Assembly: GCF_026385525.1 (NCBI RefSeq)
Contig: NZ_JANIDY010000001.1
Location: forward strand, 124,001 to 188,000
Origin: Bombella pluederhausensis
GTDB taxonomy: Bacteria; Pseudomonadota; Alphaproteobacteria; Acetobacterales; Acetobacteraceae
DNA: 64,000 nucleotides
Reading direction: 5' to 3'
In this document: positions 17,030-27,800 of the stretch, piece by piece
Position numbering within the stretch: the stretch's first letter is position 1
Layout of the letters: every line of letters begins with the position of its first letter
The notes under the pieces: model-generated
What the model saw: only the letters and a program-made list of their open reading frames with translations
What the model was told of the DNA's origin: nothing
The model's database searches: none
Translations under genes and position numbers: made by a program

Positions 17030-18113
17030 ATCACAGACCAAAAAAATTCCCGTCACCGTTCTCACCGGCTTTCTGGGGGCCGGGAAGACCACATTGCTCA
17101 ACCACATCCTGACCGCCGACCATGGGCGGAATTACGCCGTTGTCGTCAATGAGTTCGGCGAGCTGGGCATTGATAATGATCTGGTGGTCGATGCCGATGA
17201 AGAAATCTTCGAGATGAACAATGGCTGCATCTGCTGCACGGTGCGGGGCGATCTCATCCGGATTCTCAGCCGCCTGCTGCGCCGCCGTGGCAAGTTCGAT
17301 GGAATCATCGTGGAAACCACAGGTCTGGCTGATCCGGCCCCCGTGGCGCAGACCTTCTTCGTGGATGAAGGCATCCGTGAAAAGGCCGAGCTGGATGCTG
17401 TGGTGACGGTCGTGGATGCCTACAACGTGTTACAGACTCTCAAGGAGAGCCCGGAAGCCGTCAATCAGGTGGCTTTTGCCGATGTCATCATCCTGAACAA
17501 ATGTGACCTTCTGGATAAAGCCGCACTGGCCGAGGTGGAGCAGAAACTTCGGGCCATCAATTCTGTTGTGCGCATCCATCGCGCCGAGCGTGGCAAGGTG
17601 GCTCTGGATGACATCCTGAACCGTGGCGGCTTTGACCTCAAGCGTGCCCTGTCCACCATGCCGGACTTCCTTGAGGAAGACGAGCATGAGCATGACCACC
17701 ACCATCATCACGATCATGATCACTGCGACTGTCACGATCATGGCCACCATCACGACCATGACCATCATCATGAGGCGGCTCATGGGCCGGGTGGGCATCA
17801 CCATGCCCATAGCGAGGATGTGACGAGCCACTCTTTCACCGTGACGGAGCCGCTGGATGAAGAACGCTTCCACGCATGGATCGGTCTTGTCCTTCAGGAG
17901 CAGGGGCCTGACATTCTGCGGGCGAAGGGGATTCTGCACTTCAAGGGAAAAGATGAGCGTTTCGCTTTTCAGGCCGTGCATATGATGGCTGATGGCGATT
18001 ACATCGGGCCGTTTAAAGCGGGAGAGGCGAAGCTGTCCCGCATTGTCTTCATTGGTCGCAAGCTGGACCGTGACCAGCTTCAGCGTGGTTTTGAAGGCTG
18101 CGTAGCCGTATGA
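17022..18113 (+). CDS. CobW/COG0523 family GTPase with His-rich metal-binding region
   Basis: The 363-residue P-loop GTPase belongs to the G3E COG0523 family of metal chaperones or insertases, often linked to zinc. Visible motifs are the Walker A TGFLGAGKTT (about 15-24), the metal-binding CxCC at Cys69-Cys71-Cys72 (GCICCTV), ETTGLADP near 98, and the guanine-binding NKCD at 159-162. A His/Asp-rich stretch (about 221-263) precedes the CobW C-terminal domain and likely binds several metal ions. The stop overlaps the ATG of the WD40 gene (ATGA), so the two are coupled. The palindrome and leader peptide upstream suggest metal-dependent control. Zinc as the metal is inferred from family and composition. 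Confidence 0.92.
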   Translation: MVESQTKKIPVTVLTGFLGAGKTTLLNHILTADHGRNYAVVVNEFGELGIDNDLVVDADEEIFEMNNGCICCTVRGDLIRILSRLLRRRGKFDGIIVETTGLADPAPVAQTFFVDEGIREKAELDAVVTVVDAYNVLQTLKESPEAVNQVAFADVIILNKCDLLDKAALAEVEQKLRAINSVVRIHRAERGKVALDDILNRGGFDLKRALSTMPDFLEEDEHEHDHHHHHDHDHCDCHDHGHHHDHDHHHEAAHGPGGHHHAHSEDVTSHSFTVTEPLDEERFHAWIGLVLQEQGPDILRAKGILHFKGKDERFAFQAVHMMADGDYIGPFKAGEAKLSRIVFIGRKLDRDQLQRGFEGCVAV

Positions 18114-19192
18114 GCGCCCCGCAGAGCAAGACCCTGTTGCAGACCCGTGGAGCTGAACGTCAGTTTGAGGCCCCGATAACGGGCGTTCAGGCCAGCCGGG
18201 ACGGCGGTACATTCGCCGCCCTGACGATGGATGGTGAGATCATCCTCATCCCCCGTGATGGTTTGCGGGCACCCGAAGACTGGCGGGTGCTGCCTGTGCA
18301 CGATGGTGCTGTGTCCTTCGCTCAGGGCTGCGGGAAGGACAGCTTCCTCAGCGGTGGAGAAGATGGCCGTGTCGTGGAGACACGGGCTGATGGCACCATG
18401 ACGGAACGCTATGCGGGCCGTGGCTGGGTGGACTGTCTGGCAAGCACGCCCACGCATTGGGCATGTGCCAGCAAGAAAGACGTTCATCTCTACGCTCATG
18501 GTACGGATGAAGCTCTGAAGGTGCTGGAGCATCCTTCATCCTTGAGTGGCCTTGCCTTTGATGCCAAGGGCAAGAAGCTGGCTGCCTCGCACTATAATGG
18601 CGTGTCCATGTGGTTTGTGCAGGCGAAGGACTCCACTGTCCGCTCTCTGGAATGGAAGGGCAGCCATACCGGGCTGTGCATCCATCCGGGCAGCGAGGCT
18701 CTGGTGACAAGCATGCAGGAGAATGAACTGCATGGCTGGCGTCTGTCAGATGGCCACAACATGCGCATGAGCGGCTATCCCCGCAAGATTGCTTCCATGA
18801 GCTTCACCCGCAAGGGGCGCTGGCTGGCGACATCCGGGGCGGATGCGGCCGTGCTGTGGCCGTTCTTCGGTGGTGGCCCGATGGGTAAGCCGCCTATGGA
18901 GCTGGCCCGCCTGCCGGGGCTGTTCGTGACCTGCGTCTGTGCTCATCCCACGGATGACATTCTGGCCATCGGGTTTGAGGATGGCACGGTTCTATTGGCG
19001 GAAGTGCCCAAAACTGCCGATGAGGCAGCCGCTGGAGCAGATCGTATCCTGCCACTCTGTAATGGCCAGCGTAGTGGCGGCGCAGCCCGTGGTGCCGTGA
19101 ATGCCATCGCCTTTACCCCGCAGGGCGGAGCCGTCATCTTCGGGACGGAAGAAGGCTATGTCGGGGTTGTGGACCTGTCTGCTCAGGGTTGA
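18110..19192 (+). CDS. WD40-repeat protein coupled to the COG0523 GTPase
   Basis: The 360-residue protein is built of WD40-like blades. Repeated segments such as GVQASRDGGTFAALTMDGEI, GLAFDAKGKKLAASHYNGV, SMSFTRKGRWLATSGADAAV and AIAFTPQGGAVIFGTEEGYV fit a beta-propeller of about seven blades. It has no signal peptide and is probably cytosolic. Its ATG overlaps the stop of the COG0523 GTPase, implying tight translational coupling and perhaps a complex. Such GTPase-WD40 pairs occur in other Alphaproteobacteria as far as I know, but the function of the propeller is not established. A strong terminator follows. Confidence 0.82.
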   Translation: MSAPQSKTLLQTRGAERQFEAPITGVQASRDGGTFAALTMDGEIILIPRDGLRAPEDWRVLPVHDGAVSFAQGCGKDSFLSGGEDGRVVETRADGTMTERYAGRGWVDCLASTPTHWACASKKDVHLYAHGTDEALKVLEHPSSLSGLAFDAKGKKLAASHYNGVSMWFVQAKDSTVRSLEWKGSHTGLCIHPGSEALVTSMQENELHGWRLSDGHNMRMSGYPRKIASMSFTRKGRWLATSGADAAVLWPFFGGGPMGKPPMELARLPGLFVTCVCAHPTDDILAIGFEDGTVLLAEVPKTADEAAAGADRILPLCNGQRSGGAARGAVNAIAFTPQGGAVIFGTEEGYVGVVDLSAQG

Positions 19193-19204
19193 TCCACCTT
19201 CAAG

Positions 19205-19243
19205 AGGGCCTGCCCGTTGGTACAGGCACTGGCAGGCCCTTTG
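19205..19243 (+). terminator. terminator after WD40 gene
   Basis: AGGGCCTGCC pairs with GGCAGGCCCT across 16 bases and is followed by TTTG. It lies between the convergent WD40 and ClC genes and may act for the first. Confidence 0.65.
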
Positions 19244-19246
19244 TTA

Positions 19247-20740
19247 TCAGTCTTTGGACTGTTTATTTTCTTCGTGCTTCTTCTGGAGATATCCTTCCTG
19301 CCGGGCCATGAACTGGTCAGCCAGCCGGCCATAGAGGGAGTGGGAGCAGACCATACGGGAGACACCGAAGGCCAGAAAGGCTGTGGCCAGCAGGGCGAGG
19401 GTGATCTGTTGGTTGTCGCACATTTCCATCACGATGACGGTGGCTGTCAGCGGGGACTGTACCACACCAGAGAAATAGCCAACCATGCCCAGCAGTACGA
19501 CAGCGCCGGGCGCCGTAAGGGGCAGAAACTGGGCCACCCATCCCCCAACGGAAGCCCCGATGGAAAGGGACGGTGCAAACAGCCCGCCCGGAATGCCGGA
19601 ACAGTAAGAGATAATGGTGGCGGCATATTTCATCAGGAAATAGGACATGTGCGGGTGGCGTGACCCATCAATCAGATGATGCGCCTGTGTATAACCTGTA
19701 CCGAACGTGTCGCCGTGGCTGGCAAAGCCCAGTATGGCGAGGACGACCCCGCAGAGAGCCGTAAACAGGATGGGACGGTTCTTCTGAATATTCCCGATGA
19801 ATCCCGGCAGCCCTTTGCCAACCCGTATGAGAATGGTGGAGAAAATACCACCACCGAGCCCGCCCAGAATGCCGCAGGCCAGCACGGCAATCCATGCCGT
19901 GCCGACAGGCACATCCACAGAGGCATGGCCGAAATAGGTATAGTTCCCGCCCGTCAGCACAATGGCCGTCACACCGGCGAGGACAACGCCTGTCAGCATC
20001 ACGCCAGAAGTTCGTTGCTGGAAGGAGCTGGCCAGTTCTTCAATGGCGAAGACGATACCGGCCAGCGGCGTGTTGAAGGCTGCGGCGACACCGGCAGCGC
20101 CACCAGCTAGAATGATGCCCCGGCGGGTTGAGACATTGGCATGGCCCAGAAAACGGGCATAGGCGTTCATGATGGCCGCCCCCACCTGCACGGTCGGGCC
20201 CTCTCTCCCGATGGAAGCACCGCAGAGCAGGCCAAGGGTCGTCATGCAGATTTTGCCGATGGCAATGCGCAGGCCAAGGATGCGGTTGACGAGGGTAAAG
20301 TCTTCAATATGCAGCGTGGCGATGGTCTGCGGGATACCGGATCCCTGCGCTCCGGGGAAGAAGCGCTTCGTCAGCCACATGGAGAGAGCCAGACCGCTGG
20401 GAATGACAGCGAACATGACATAGGGATTCCAGTTATGGAGGCCCATGCAGAGGGAGCTGGCATAGTCCGCCGCCCGAGCGAACAGCCATGCTGCAATACC
20501 GACCGTGATGGCTCCGGCCCAGAAAATGAGCGTCCGCCGCCACTGTGAGGTACGCATTCGGGCCGAGCGGCGGAGATGCGTGATGCGGTTACGCCGCCTC
20601 ATGGCATGAGGCGAGCCGGGGGCGGGCGCTGGAGCTGGGGCGCTTGGGGAAGAATCGGACACGTCTGGGATGGATCCGTCACGGGGCTGGAGTGAATAGG
20701 TTTCAGACCCTGTTTCGGACGGAGCCTTCCCTGCGGTCAA
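19247..20740 (-). CDS. ClC-type chloride channel/antiporter
   Basis: The 497-residue inner-membrane protein has the ClC selectivity motifs in order: GSGIPQT, GREGPTVQVGA with the gating glutamate, and GIPGGLFAPSL. The segment VFAIEELASSF places a glutamate where proton-coupled ClC exchangers have their internal proton glutamate, so Cl-/H+ exchange is more likely than a passive channel. About 17-18 helices are expected after an N-terminal Pro/Ala/Ser-rich cytosolic tail of about 60 residues. The listed start is a TTG; an ATG at 20602 would remove that tail and neither has a good ribosome site. No CBS domains are present. The role may be acid or osmotic stress tolerance, plausible in an acid-producing bacterium. 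Confidence 0.88.
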   Translation of the reverse strand: MTAGKAPSETGSETYSLQPRDGSIPDVSDSSPSAPAPAPAPGSPHAMRRRNRITHLRRSARMRTSQWRRTLIFWAGAITVGIAAWLFARAADYASSLCMGLHNWNPYVMFAVIPSGLALSMWLTKRFFPGAQGSGIPQTIATLHIEDFTLVNRILGLRIAIGKICMTTLGLLCGASIGREGPTVQVGAAIMNAYARFLGHANVSTRRGIILAGGAAGVAAAFNTPLAGIVFAIEELASSFQQRTSGVMLTGVVLAGVTAIVLTGGNYTYFGHASVDVPVGTAWIAVLACGILGGLGGGIFSTILIRVGKGLPGFIGNIQKNRPILFTALCGVVLAILGFASHGDTFGTGYTQAHHLIDGSRHPHMSYFLMKYAATIISYCSGIPGGLFAPSLSIGASVGGWVAQFLPLTAPGAVVLLGMVGYFSGVVQSPLTATVIVMEMCDNQQITLALLATAFLAFGVSRMVCSHSLYGRLADQFMARQEGYLQKKHEENKQSKD

Positions 20741-20779
20741 GGGGGCAGACGGTTTTGCAGACCAGCTGTGACATGCAGG

Positions 20780-21710
20780 CTACATGACAAGCACGCCACT
20801 GGCTCCCGGTTTGTGGCGTTTAGCGAGGTCTTCCGGCTCGACATGAATATGGATAGAGGACCGGCCCAGCACGGCTCGTATGGCATTCTCTATCCGGTCG
20901 CAGATGTCGTGGGCATCGGTAATGCGCATTTCATCAGGAACGATAAGGTGGAATTCCACGAAATAAAGGGCACCGACCCGCCTCATGCGCAGGTCGTGGG
21001 CTTCCAGTGCGCCCTGACCGGCCTGTGTGATGGTCTGGCCGACTTCATGAACCAGCTCTGGCGGTGGGGCTTCATCCAGCAGGCCGGTCATGGAGTGACG
21101 CATCATGCCAAAGCCTGTCCAAAGGACATTCAGGGCCACGAGCGTGGAGAGCAGCGGGTCCAGCCAGAGCCAATGGAGGATAGGGATGAGACAGACGCCA
21201 ATCAGCAGCGCCAGACTGGCCCAGACATCGGACAGGACATGATCCCCGGCGGAACTCAGGGCTTGAGAGTGATGCTTTTTCCCCATCCGCCGCAGGACGA
21301 GCGCCCAGATGAGGTTGATGACCCCGGCAGAGGCGTTGAGCAGCGCACCGGGCAGGGGAGCTTCCGGTGCCTGAAGATGCAGCGCATCGTGACCGGCAAT
21401 GGCCAGAATGACCAGAGCCGTGAGAACCACCAGCACCCCCTCGATGACAGCCCAGACATATTCCGCCTTGCCGTGCCCGTAAGGGTGGTTGTCATCCGCC
21501 GGGCGGGCAGCAAAAGCCACGGCCCAGAGTGTGCCGACAGAGGCCAATACGTTGAGGATGGTTTCTATGGCATCGGAGAGCAGAGCCCCGGAGCCGGACA
21601 CGGCCCATGCCGCATATTTGATGCCCAGAACCACGATGCTGACGAGAATGGACAGGCGGGCCACACGCAGGCGCAGCGGTGTGGCACTGTCATCCTTGGG
21701 TAATATGGCT

Positions 21711-21730
<20 letters not shown>
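20780..21730 (-). CDS. cation diffusion facilitator family transporter
   Basis: The 316-residue protein has the six-helix CDF fold followed by a cytosolic domain from about residue 220. Helix 2 reads LLSDAIETILN and helix 5 SSAGDHVLSDVWAS, the latter with the His-x3-Asp metal pair. In helix 2 the second metal residue usual in zinc exporters (Asp four after the first) is Thr here, with Glu one position earlier, so the metal preference may differ. The conserved HPYGHGKAEY loop is present. The start lies 20 bases inside the preceding CDF gene, so the two form an operon and may act as partners. Export of Fe, Mn or Zn cannot be distinguished by eye. Confidence 0.88.
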
Positions 21731-22865
<1,135 letters not shown>

Positions 22866-23026
22866 GGCGGACCCTGATAGGCACGAAAAGATATGAGAGG
22901 CGTGAGTATAAGCGAAACCTATCCAGCTTTCACCACTTTTCTGGTCCTGTTTCATGGTGTGGGGTATCCGGGTCACGCTGTATCCCCGCTTGCCAGTGCC
23001 CCGCTGCTGGCTCTAAAGGAACGGGC

Positions 23027-24661
23027 ATGACAGCCTTTTCTCCCATGCTCCGCCTCAGCAATCTTGCCCTGCCTCTTGACCATACGCCGGATGAGCTCCA
23101 TGCGGCCATTCTGGCCCGTCTGGACATAAAGGCGGAGGAGCTGCTGGCCTACCATATTTTTCGCCGGGGGCATGATGCCCGCAGGCGGGGGAATATCCAG
23201 CTTGTCTACACGCTGGATTGTGAGTTGCGTGATCTGGGGACGGTGCTGGAGCGTTTCAGCAAGGACCAGCATGTCCGCCAGACGCCAGATATGCGCTGGA
23301 TTCCGCCGGTTCTTCCCCCTCATGCGGCAGATCATGCGCTGCGCCCTGTGGTGATCGGGGCTGGCCCCTGTGGCCTCATGGCGGCGCTCGTGCTGGCGCA
23401 GGCGGGGCTGAAGCCGATTGTCATAGAGCGGGGCCGTGCCGTGCGGGACCGCACGGTCGATACGTTTGCCCTCTGGCGGAAATCCCGTTTTACGGCAGAA
23501 AGCAACGTGCAGTTTGGTGAAGGTGGGGCGGGGACGTTCTCCGATGGCAAGCTCTATTCCGGCGTGTCGGACCCCCGTCATCTGGGGCGCAAGGTGCTGG
23601 AAGAATTCGTGAAGGCCGGTGCGCCGGAAGAAATCCTGACACTTTCCAAACCGCATATCGGGACGTTCCGGCTGGTAACAGTCGTGCAGTCCCTGCGGGC
23701 ACAGATTGAGGCTCTGGGTGGGGAATATCGTTTTGAGACCCGGCTGGAAGGGCTGGAAACGGTGCCCTGTGACGGCGGTAAACGGCAGGTGACGGGGCTG
23801 CGCCTTTCCACGGGTGAGGTGCTGAAGGCAGACCGGGTCATTCTGGCGGTCGGTCATTCGGCACGGGATACGTTTGCCATGCTGCATGAGAGCGGCGTGC
23901 CGATGCAGGCCAAGCCCTTTTCCATCGGGGTACGGATTGAGCATCCGCAGGCCGTGATTGACGTGGCCCGTTTTGGACCGCAGGCGGGGCATCCGCTGCT
24001 TGGTGCGGCAGATTATAAGCTGGTGCATCATGCCAGTACGGGGCGGGGCGTTTATTCCTTCTGCATGTGTCCCGGCGGGCAGGTTGTGGCAGCGACATCG
24101 GAGAAGGGTCAGGTCGTTACGAACGGCATGAGCCAGTATTCCCGTGCGGAGCGGAATGCCAATAGTGGCATCGTGGTGGAAGTCCGCCCCGGTGTGGACT
24201 TCCCGGATGAGCCGCTGGCAGGCATTGCGTTTCAACGTCAGTGGGAGAAAGCTGCTTTTGTTGCTGGGGGCGGCGATTATCGTGCTCCAGCGCAGCGTGT
24301 GGGGGACTTCCTTGCAGGGCGGGCTTCCACCTCTCTGGGGGAGGTCGTGCCGTCCTATCAGCCGGGTGTGACACCGACTGATCTGTCTCTCTGCCTGCCG
24401 GACTTCGTGGTGGCCTCCATCCGTGAGGCCCTGCCCCGGTTCGAGCGGAAGATCAAAGGCTACAGCATGGATGATGCCGTGATGACGGGTGTGGAAACCC
24501 GAACATCGTCTCCCTTGCGGATTGACCGGGATGTGACAGGCCAGAGCCCTGCTTTGAGAGGTTTGTTCCCGGCAGGTGAGGGAGCTGGTTATGCTGGAGG
24601 AATCCTCTCAGCGGGGATTGACGGCATCCGTGTTGCGGAATGGCTGGTGGCCTCTCTGTAA
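23027..24661 (+). CDS. FAD-dependent dehydrogenase (COG2509 type)
   Basis: The 544-residue flavoprotein has an N-terminal domain of about 95 residues, then the dinucleotide-binding motif VVIGAGPCGLMAALVLAQAG (from about residue 104), the segment FGEGGAGTFSDGKL near 165, and a C-terminal FAD contact FPAGEGAGYAGGILSAG. These features match the COG2509 group of uncharacterised FAD-dependent dehydrogenases. The ATG at 23027 is chosen because AAGGA lies 6 bases before it. The frame is open further upstream, through the His-Gly repeat on the opposite strand, but that part is a shadow. It appears monocistronic and ends before a strong hairpin. The substrate is unknown. Confidence 0.9.
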   Translation: MTAFSPMLRLSNLALPLDHTPDELHAAILARLDIKAEELLAYHIFRRGHDARRRGNIQLVYTLDCELRDLGTVLERFSKDQHVRQTPDMRWIPPVLPPHAADHALRPVVIGAGPCGLMAALVLAQAGLKPIVIERGRAVRDRTVDTFALWRKSRFTAESNVQFGEGGAGTFSDGKLYSGVSDPRHLGRKVLEEFVKAGAPEEILTLSKPHIGTFRLVTVVQSLRAQIEALGGEYRFETRLEGLETVPCDGGKRQVTGLRLSTGEVLKADRVILAVGHSARDTFAMLHESGVPMQAKPFSIGVRIEHPQAVIDVARFGPQAGHPLLGAADYKLVHHASTGRGVYSFCMCPGGQVVAATSEKGQVVTNGMSQYSRAERNANSGIVVEVRPGVDFPDEPLAGIAFQRQWEKAAFVAGGGDYRAPAQRVGDFLAGRASTSLGEVVPSYQPGVTPTDLSLCLPDFVVASIREALPRFERKIKGYSMDDAVMTGVETRTSSPLRIDRDVTGQSPALRGLFPAGEGAGYAGGILSAGIDGIRVAEWLVASL

Positions 24662-24715
24662 GCAGGGATGGTCGCCTGTCTTCAGGTAAAAATAAAATAT
24701 AACTTAATGAAAAAG

Positions 24716-24749
24716 GGAGATATTATGTCATTCGTGACATAATATCTCC
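24716..24749 (+). terminator. long hairpin with TTCG loop
   Basis: A perfect 15-base stem closes a TTCG tetraloop, 55 bases after the dehydrogenase stop. It is preceded by AAAAA and followed by an AT-rich stretch, and should isolate the dehydrogenase gene from the autotransporter downstream. Confidence 0.75.
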
Positions 24750-24821
24750 TAATTACTTGCAGGGACTATCTCTGTTACAAATTTTTACCCAATTTATGCG
24801 CTAATTTTACCCTAATCCAGA

Positions 24822-24886
24822 CCTATCCGTCCTCACAATGGACGGGAGGTGGGTCATCCCGTCCACAACCGTGGAAAAGGGATAGG
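24822..24886 (+). promoter_or_regulatory. foldable leader of the 2376-residue autotransporter
   Basis: CCTATCC (24822-24828) is complementary to GGATAGG (24880-24886), which overlaps the likely ribosome site just before the TTG start. Nested inside, GGACGGGA (24840-24847) pairs with TCCCGTCC (24857-24864). An alternative pairing of CCGTCC (24827-24832) with GGACGG (24840-24845) would break both. The arrangement could control translation. Confidence 0.45.
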
Positions 24887-24889
24887 CCG

Positions 24890-27800
24890 TTGTTTATTAC
24901 TGAGCAGGGCGGGCGTACCCCGCCGCAGTGTCTGGCGAGCCATAGGGCCGGTTATCGTCGTGTTGGTTACATGTTGGCTCTGCTCAGCGGAGTGTCATGT
25001 TTCTCTGGAATGGGTAATGCCGCCCGGGCCGATGATAGCGCCCCGGTTTCTGGGGACATGACGAACACGACAACACGTAATCTTCCTCAGAATACAGAGA
25101 TCAAGGGCGACCTGTATCAGCAGGGCGGAGATCTCGGTCTGGATGGCGTGAAGGTGGACGGCACCCTGCATCTGGATGGCGGGCAGGCCCTTTTCGGTAA
25201 AAGCGGTAATGGTTATGGCGGGACATCTGTCCAGTCTCTGGCCGGTAGCGCCAATGGTGTGCTGGATAAGCCGCCGACTGATACCAGCCCGGTCATGACA
25301 CCTTCTACCAATCCTCAGGCTCCCTATCAGGGCGAATTGTCGATCACACAGGGGAAGGGTGAGACATTCAGTGGTTCCCTGAATGGGTCGGGTGTTCTGA
25401 GCCTGCTTTCAGGTGAGCAGATTCTTACTGGCAAGAACCAGCTTACAGGCACCGTTGCCATCCAGAATGGGACGCTGGTCCTGAAGGATAATGGGGCGAT
25501 CGTCTCCCCGGCAGGCAGCAACCCGGGTACCATTTCCGTTGGGCTGGCCCACGGTAATGAAGCGCACATGGTGATGGACGGTCCCAATGCCCAGATTCAG
25601 CGGGAATGGGTTACTGTCGGCAATGGCGATCCTACCTATGGTCAGTCCAGCACGGCAGGCAAAAGCGATCTGACTCTCCAGAATGGCGCTCATATCAATG
25701 ATCGCACTGGTGAGAATATGATGGTCATTGTAGGGAACCAGCAGGATGGGACCCTCAATGTAAAGGAAGGGTCCCATGTTGATACGGACTACTTCTATGC
25801 TGGTGGTGAGGCTCCAGCGACCGGAACACTGAATGTTTCCGGCAAGGGTGCGTCTTTTGAGGCGACCGATGCCGTTATCGGTACAGGCGGCAAGGGTGTC
25901 GTGACTGTCAACGAGGATGGCAGCTTCCGGGGAGATAATGTTTCTATCGGGGATGGTGGTGAGGCGGTTGTCACGGTGACATCCGGCGGCAGCATCAAGG
26001 ACGGAATGACCCTCGTTGGTACAGGCAGCCATGGCGAAGTGATGGTCACGGATGGCGGCGTGTTCCAGAATGACAATCTCGGAGTCGGCGGTGTCGGTGG
26101 TGACGGGACTGTTGAGGTCGGCGCTGGCGGGACCATGGATAATGGCGCAACCCGCATCGGCAATGGCGGCAAGGGTGTCGTGACCGTTGTCGATGGTGGG
26201 GAGTTCCAGAGCCGTCAGGGAATCCGCTTCGGGGCTTCCGGTGGCGATACAACATCTGATGGCACTCTGAATATTCGCAACCATGGTGTTCTGGAAGCAG
26301 GCGATAATGCTGGTGCTCCTGCCATCGATGTGGAGAAAGGCGCCCATGGCACCATCAATCTGGATGACGCCATCGTCCGCAATCTGAAGGGTGAGGACCT
26401 TACCAGCAAGGTCGCCACGACCCTGGCCGGAACCAACGAGTTCAACGTGCAGGATGGCAGCCGCATGACATGGACAGGCGGTCTCTCCGGTTCTGGTGGG
26501 ATCGTCAAGACAGGTACGGGCCAGCTGGCTCTGTCCGATGCGTTGGATTACACGGGCCAGACAGACCTCAAGGCTGGCCGCCTGAGCCTGACACAGGCAA
26601 AGATGGCCGGTGACCTGCTCAATGAGGGTGGGCAGCTGGATGTTCAGGGGTCTCATCTCCAGTCCGTGACGCAGGCAGCGTCTGACGGAACAGTGACCTC
26701 AACCATTGATAACAGCCAGATGAAGGCTCTGACCCTTAATGGTGGTAAAGCCGCCCTTCAGGGCAGCACGGTTGACGGTGATGCAGCTCTGAAGGCTGGT
26801 GATCTGACGGTTGATGGCAGCCAGATTGGGGGGAGACTCGCTGCGGATGGCGGTAGCTTCACCATTGGCGGCAAGGGTGTCGATGCAGGCTCTCTCTCCG
26901 GGACAGCTGACGGTACGCTGGACGGTACTCTGAACCTGACCAATGCGTCTGATACTTATGCCGGTGTTCTTTCCGGTAATGGCGGCCTGAAGGTTTCCGG
27001 TGGTACCGAGACCCTGTCTGGCAATAACAGCTACACAGGGGATACCACTGTTTCCGAGAAGGGTGGCCTCGTTCTGGATGGCTCCCTTGCAGGTACTCTG
27101 ACCAACGCCGGGAAGACCGATATTGAAGGTGGCCACGTTGCTGGCACCACCACCAACAGCGGTACTCTGACGGCAACAGGGGGTACGCTGGCTTCTGCCG
27201 TCAACAGTGGCACGATGACGCTGGGGAAAGACAACACCGTTACGGGTGACGTGACCCAGAATGATGGCCAGCTGAATCTTGATGGCAACCAGATCAAGGG
27301 AACATTGGCAGCTAATGGCGGCAACTTTGCGGTTGCGAGTGCGGGCTCTACGGCTGGCTCCCTCTCCGGTGCTGGTAATGGCTCCTTGGATGGCACTCTG
27401 AATCTGACCAGCGCCAAGGACAGTTATGCCGGGGCACTCTCTGGTAATGGCGGCCTGACTGTCTCTGGTGGCAGCGAAACCCTGACAGGGAACAGCAGCT
27501 ACAAGGGTCAGACTCTTGTCCAGAACGGTGCGCAGCTGGAAGTTGATGGCGATAACAGCGAGGCAACGGGTCAGACCTCTGTTACGGATGGGTCAACCCT
27601 TCGTGGTAAGGGGACCATTGGTGGCGATGTGGCCATCGGGTCTGGTGCAACACTCGCTCCCGGTACGGCTGATGCGCCGTCCCGTCTGAACATCAATGGC
27701 AACCTGACGCTGGATGACCATTCCAATCAGGTCTTCCGTCTGGGGCAGGCCGGGACAGAAGGTGGTGCCTATAATGACTTCGTCAACGTCAAGGGTAATC

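Noticed and set aside
22973-24235. 420-codon minus-strand frame opposite the dehydrogenase gene
   Set aside because: It is a shadow of a gene with clear FAD motifs and has no recognisable protein features of its own.
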